Part shown: in pieces, positions 35,798-39,448 of the stretch
How the letters are laid out: each line of letters begins with the position of its first letter
How positions within the stretch are numbered: the first letter of the stretch is position 1
The notes under the pieces: generated by a model
Databases searched by the model: none
Told to the model about the DNA's origin: nothing
Seen by the model: only the letters and a program-made list of their open reading frames with translations
Position numbers and translations under genes: made by a program
Assembly (NCBI GenBank): GCA_947632285.1
Contig: CANROT010000003.1
Span: forward strand, 1-39,448
Reading direction: 5' to 3'
Source of the DNA: an uncultured Clostridia bacterium
GTDB taxonomy: Bacteria; Bacillota; Clostridia; Oscillospirales; CAG-272
DNA length: 39,448 nt

Positions 35798-38487
35798 TTT
35801 TTGCCTCCCGAAACGGTGACTCGGCCGTTTTTCACTCCGGCGGGAACGGTAAATTCGACCGCGCCGTCCGTGCGGACCGTGAGCGGGACGGGGGCACCGT
35901 CAAGCTCTGCCGAGGCTCCGGCGGGGGAGGCGAGCGACACGACGACGGCGCCGGGGCGGCCGCCGTGATTTGTGACGGTCAGCGTGACCGAATCCGACTG
36001 CGCGTCATAATTCTGCGAGCCGAGCCACAGGTCGAACCCGCACGAGACGGTCCCGGGCGTGTAATATGCGCACGCCCAGATGAGAACGGGGGAGGACAGC
36101 CCGCCGAAATGGTGGAACCAGCCGCCGCGCCCCGTTTTGATATTGAGCATTTCGAACGTATAGTATGAGTGGTCGACCTCGCGGGCCCACGCGTCCAGCG
36201 CGCACGATGCTATTCTGTACGCGAGGTCGCCGCGGCCGAGGTCGAGCATCGTTTTCCACAAAAACCACTGGTGCGAGAACCAGACGTTGCCGTTCCAGTA
36301 GCCGTCGTCGCGGTAATACGACGCCGACATGTCGACGGCGCTGATCCCGACCGGGGAGAACATTTCGCGCTCGGAGAAAATGTGGCGGAGCAGGATATCC
36401 TCGCGCCGCTCGTCGCAGACCCCGGCGACGAGCGGATAGACGCCGTCCATGCCGCGGGAAAGGTTTTCGCCGTCCGCGGTCTTATATACGCCGACGGGGG
36501 CTTTGCGCTCGCCGTGGACGACATAGCCGAAGTAGCCGCTCTCCTCGTCCCACGCATAGCGGAGGAGCGCCTCGGAGCGGCGCGCGATGTCGGCGCCGTA
36601 TTCGGCGGCGTCGTCGGTAAACCCCGCCTCCTCGGCGATCATGCGCAGAATTTTCGCCATGCGGATAAGGTGCGAGGTCGTGAGCGCCGGGGCGCAGTCA
36701 AATTCCTTGCCGGAGGTGTGCATCTCGACCTGCGGCGGCAGGTCGTCCATGCCGCTGCAATTGTAAAAATACGAAAACGTCGTCGTAAGCCCGCTCAAAA
36801 ACGGGTCGGTGACCGAGCCCTCGTCCTTTCCGGCGAGATATCTGTAATACCGCCTGAGGCGCGGGTAATATGCATATAGTGCCGATTTGTCGCCTGAGCG
36901 CTGCAAAAGCTCGAGGTAGAGGTATGCCTGTACCGGGACGGGCGAGCCGTGCAGCAGGAAGGCGAAGTCGTCGTTCCCGTCCTCGGAGAGGTAGAGGGAG
37001 AGAACGTATTCGGAAAGGCGCGGCTCGACCTCGAGCAGGCCGAGGCCGATGAAACCCGAATCCCACGTATAAAAGCTGTCCCAGCGCTTTCCTGGCGTGT
37101 GGTGCTTTACGTATTCGCCGCGGCGGTACACGGGATAGACGATGTTCGTGAGCAGCGCGGCCCTCAGTATGCGGCAGCCGAGCGTGTACCGCTCACCGCC
37201 GCCGACAAGGCGGAGGGCGGGGACTTCGCGCTTTTTCGATACGTATATTCTCTCTGCCTCGCTTTTCGGGATCGGGCGGACCTCGCCGTCGGAGATGACG
37301 GCGTATTCGATGTGGCGCGAGGCGGGCGGGATAAAGATCGAGTGAACGATGAAATTCTTATAAAATCCGTCGTCCGACCTCTTGTCCGAAAACGAGCGCG
37401 TGAACGAGCGGAGCACGCGGTCAAAGGAGGGGTCCGCCTGCGAGAGCCGGGAGGGGAGCGCATCTTCAAGCGCGCCCGTCGGTATGTCGCGGACGCGGTA
37501 CAGCTCCGTGAGCGGATAAAATCCGAATGCGCGCGGCGCGCCCTTATATTTAAGCATAAAGCCGCCGTCCTTTTCCGTGAGCTCCGGGAAATATTCGGGC
37601 GTGCGTACAGAGACGGACACGGGCGCGCACGAGAGCGCGGCGAAGTCGAGCTCGGAGCCGCCTCCGCCCAAAGACGTGAGCGTCAGCGAGACTTTCCCCT
37701 CGGCGCGCGCGACGGGGACGGCGACTGTTGCGAGTCCCGCGGACGCGAGGAGTAAAAGCTCCGATTCGGCGCCGTTATAGATGAGCTGAAAGCGCGCGTC
37801 GCGGTCCGAGGTCGTCCTGTACCGCAGCGTGAGCGTGTCGAATGATGCCTTTGCGTCGAGCGTCAGCGTGACGGTGTCGCCCGCCTCCTCACCGAAGCGC
37901 GTGCGCGGGACATATTCGGGCATGTGCGCCCGCTCGCCGAAGCCGCGCCCGTCCGTGAAGGCGTCGTCAAAAAATTCGCCCCTGTGCAGTCCGTCCGGCA
38001 TGAGGTGCTCCCACGGGCGCGGGGTGTAATACGCCATCGAGTCATATTCAGTGAATTTTTTTATGGAAAACTCGCCGTCTCCGCGCGCCTCCACGATGCG
38101 GCGGCGCGGATATTCGAGCGAAAGATAGTAGTTCAGAACGCAGTTGCGCGCGAGGTCCGTGGAGTTCACAAATTCGGTGCGGACAAGGGTCGAGGCGCCG
38201 TCCAGTCTGATAAATGAAACGTCCGCAAAGAGGCGGTCGCGCCATTCAAGCTCGACGCGGTATGAGAAAAAGGAGAGGTCGGGGGCGGCGTCCCACATGT
38301 GCCATGACGACGGGTATGTCACGTTCGGCACGGGCTGGTTCATGTTTGCCTCGGCGGGGTGGACGACGAGGTCAAAGCGGACGCCGGGCACCTCCGCGTC
38401 CGGCACCGGACGGGAGACGCCCATATATTTTTTCGAATACGGCCCCCAATCGGGCAGCAATTCCTTCGGTTCCGTAAATCCGTTCAT
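35794..38487 (-). CDS. MGH1-like / GH63-type (six-hairpin) glycoside hydrolase
   Basis: Start M at 38487 (MNGFTEPKELLPDWGPYSKKYMGVSRP); WDSFYTWDSGFIGLGLLEVEP, YNCSGMDDLPPQVEM, DDGYWNGNVWFSHQWFLWKTMLDLG, TGRGGWFHHFGGLSSPVLIW (alpha/alpha toroid features). Confidence 0.82.
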   Translation of the reverse strand: MNGFTEPKELLPDWGPYSKKYMGVSRPVPDAEVPGVRFDLVVHPAEANMNQPVPNVTYPSSWHMWDAAPDLSFFSYRVELEWRDRLFADVSFIRLDGASTLVRTEFVNSTDLARNCVLNYYLSLEYPRRRIVEARGDGEFSIKKFTEYDSMAYYTPRPWEHLMPDGLHRGEFFDDAFTDGRGFGERAHMPEYVPRTRFGEEAGDTVTLTLDAKASFDTLTLRYRTTSDRDARFQLIYNGAESELLLLASAGLATVAVPVARAEGKVSLTLTSLGGGGSELDFAALSCAPVSVSVRTPEYFPELTEKDGGFMLKYKGAPRAFGFYPLTELYRVRDIPTGALEDALPSRLSQADPSFDRVLRSFTRSFSDKRSDDGFYKNFIVHSIFIPPASRHIEYAVISDGEVRPIPKSEAERIYVSKKREVPALRLVGGGERYTLGCRILRAALLTNIVYPVYRRGEYVKHHTPGKRWDSFYTWDSGFIGLGLLEVEPRLSEYVLSLYLSEDGNDDFAFLLHGSPVPVQAYLYLELLQRSGDKSALYAYYPRLRRYYRYLAGKDEGSVTDPFLSGLTTTFSYFYNCSGMDDLPPQVEMHTSGKEFDCAPALTTSHLIRMAKILRMIAEEAGFTDDAAEYGADIARRSEALLRYAWDEESGYFGYVVHGERKAPVGVYKTADGENLSRGMDGVYPLVAGVCDERREDILLRHIFSEREMFSPVGISAVDMSASYYRDDGYWNGNVWFSHQWFLWKTMLDLGRGDLAYRIASCALDAWAREVDHSYYTFEMLNIKTGRGGWFHHFGGLSSPVLIWACAYYTPGTVSCGFDLWLGSQNYDAQSDSVTLTVTNHGGRPGAVVVSLASPAGASAELDGAPVPLTVRTDGAVEFTVPAGVKNGRVTVSGGKK

Positions 38488-38538
38488 AAAATAAGCACCT
38501 TTTTCGGTATTGTGAAATAATGAAAGAGAAGAATGCCC

Positions 38539-38556
38539 GCCCGGCTTGCTCCGGGC
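38539..38556 (-). terminator. Weak hairpin after TA module
   Basis: gcccgg-cttgct-ccgggc; T-rich on the minus-strand downstream side. Confidence 0.45.
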
Positions 38557-38562
38557 AGACAT

Positions 38563-38829
38563 TCAGCATTCGTATACTTCGCGTCGGTGGCCGACTTCGA
38601 GCGCGACGATAACGAGCCTCCCGTCGTCGATGAGGCAGATCAGCCTGTAGTCTCCGATCCTGTATCTCCATTGGCCGTGCCTGTCGCCGGTGAGGCTTTT
38701 GCCGTGCACCCTCGGGTCGTCACAGTTTACAAGATTTTTTTGGATCCATGACTGTATCATTTTCATCGTGTATCTGTCGAGCTTTTTGAATTCCCGATCA
38801 AATCTCGCGGTCGTTTCAACTCTGTACAT
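38563..38829 (-). CDS. RelE/ParE-family toxin
   Basis: MYRVETTARFDREFKKLDRYTMKMIQSWIQKNL...HGKSLTGDRHGQWRYRIGDYRLICLIDDGRLVIVALEVGHRREVY; start overlaps the antitoxin stop (TGATG). Confidence 0.92.
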   Translation of the reverse strand: MYRVETTARFDREFKKLDRYTMKMIQSWIQKNLVNCDDPRVHGKSLTGDRHGQWRYRIGDYRLICLIDDGRLVIVALEVGHRREVYEC

Positions 38830-39050
38830 CACAGCCCCGTTTCGCGCCAAAGCTCTTCGATGGGCCTGCTCTTTTTGCCGCTTTTTTCGTATTCGTCATA
38901 CGCCTCATCTGCCGCGACAAGGTCAAATTCGTCTTCGATGCGTTCAAATAGCGCTTTCTTGAACGCCTCGCCGAGCGATATCGAATGTATCTTTGCATAG
39001 CTCTCGGCAAGCCTTCTTTCTTCATCTGTCAGTCTGATAGAAAAACTCAT
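38829..39050 (-). CDS. RelB-type/DUF6290-like antitoxin
   Basis: 73 aa; MSFSIRLTDEERRLAESYAKIHSISLGEAFKKALFERIEDEFDLVAADEAYDEYEKSGKKSRPIEELWRETGL. Confidence 0.88.
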   Translation of the reverse strand: MSFSIRLTDEERRLAESYAKIHSISLGEAFKKALFERIEDEFDLVAADEAYDEYEKSGKKSRPIEELWRETGL

Positions 39051-39076
39051 AACACAAACCTGCCTTTCTGTCTTTC

Positions 39077-39105
39077 ATTGTACTACACATTCGCCGCTTT
39101 GTCAA
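39077..39105 (-). promoter_or_regulatory. sigma-A type promoter of TA operon
   Basis: Minus strand TTGACA (39105-39100), 17-bp spacer, TACAAT (39082-39077). Confidence 0.75.
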
Positions 39106-39139
39106 ACATTTTTTCGTATGCGTCCGGATCGTTGAAAAA

Positions 39140-39168
39140 GGGGAGGGGACGATGACAGTCCCCTCCCC
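39140..39168. terminator. Hairpin terminator after Fe-ADH gene
   Basis: ggggaggggac-gatgaca-gtcccctcccc; minus strand continues tttttcaac. Confidence 0.8.
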
Positions 39169-39188
39169 GATGCGGTATGCTTTTAGTC

Positions 39189-39448
39189 TTACATAAGCGA
39201 GCGGTAGAGCTCGGCGATCTCGGCCTCGCTCGTTTCGCGCGGGTTGCCGGGGCGGCAGGCGTCCGCATATGCGTCGCGCGCGAGCGCGGGGATATCCGCA
39301 GGGTCGACGACGCCCTTGAGCGAGCAGACTATGCCGACGTCCTCGGACAGCTTTTTGACCGCGTCGACGGCGGCGCGGCGGTATTCGTCCTGCGTCATGG
39401 AATCAACGCCGGGAACGCCCATCGCGCGGGCGATCTCGCGATACTTCT
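39189..39448 (-). CDS. Iron-containing alcohol dehydrogenase, C-terminal part (truncated by window end)
   Basis: ...KYREIARAMGVPGVDSMTQDEYRRAAVDAVKKLSEDVGI...DIPALARDAYADACRPGNPRETSEAEIAELYRSLM; conserved Fe-ADH C-terminus. Confidence 0.82.
   Translation of the reverse strand, partial: KYREIARAMGVPGVDSMTQDEYRRAAVDAVKKLSEDVGIVCSLKGVVDPADIPALARDAYADACRPGNPRETSEAEIAELYRSLM

Overview
This 39.4 kb window is high-GC, gene-dense chromosomal DNA, probably from a gut-type Clostridia/Oscillospiraceae-like Firmicute (inferred from gene content and signals). I found no rRNA, tRNA, CRISPR array or transposase. From left to right it contains: two overlapping M42 aminopeptidases; a GH51 arabinofuranosidase with a coupled DUF6171-like protein; an ECF sigma factor with a C-terminal extension of about 850 aa; a minus-strand envelope/glycan cluster (PIG-L, GT2-GtrA, phosphodiester glycosidase, PAP2); a TasA/SipW-type secreted protein with an AT-richer BspA/DUF285-like C-terminus, preceded by a leader with an 11-G tract; a Dus enzyme; a secreted HEFGH metalloprotease-like protein with beta-helix and lectin-like regions; an LMW-PTP; an SPFH + Arc-type repressor operon with a perfect 27-bp palindrome over its promoter; TrkH/TrkA; a lower-GC NisI-like lipoprotein + response regulator + histidine kinase cassette with no bacteriocin genes; a UgpC/MsmK ATPase; Tex; an operon of a GH63-like glycosidase, pseudouridine synthase, APH-like kinase and P-loop kinase; a RelBE-type TA pair; and the end of an Fe-ADH. 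The best candidates for something undescribed are the giant ECF sigma factor with its duplicated 'AGTF...GVGLV' module, the orphan lantibiotic immunity/sensing cassette, the SPFH/Arc operon with its operator palindrome, and the poly-G leader upstream of the TasA-like gene.
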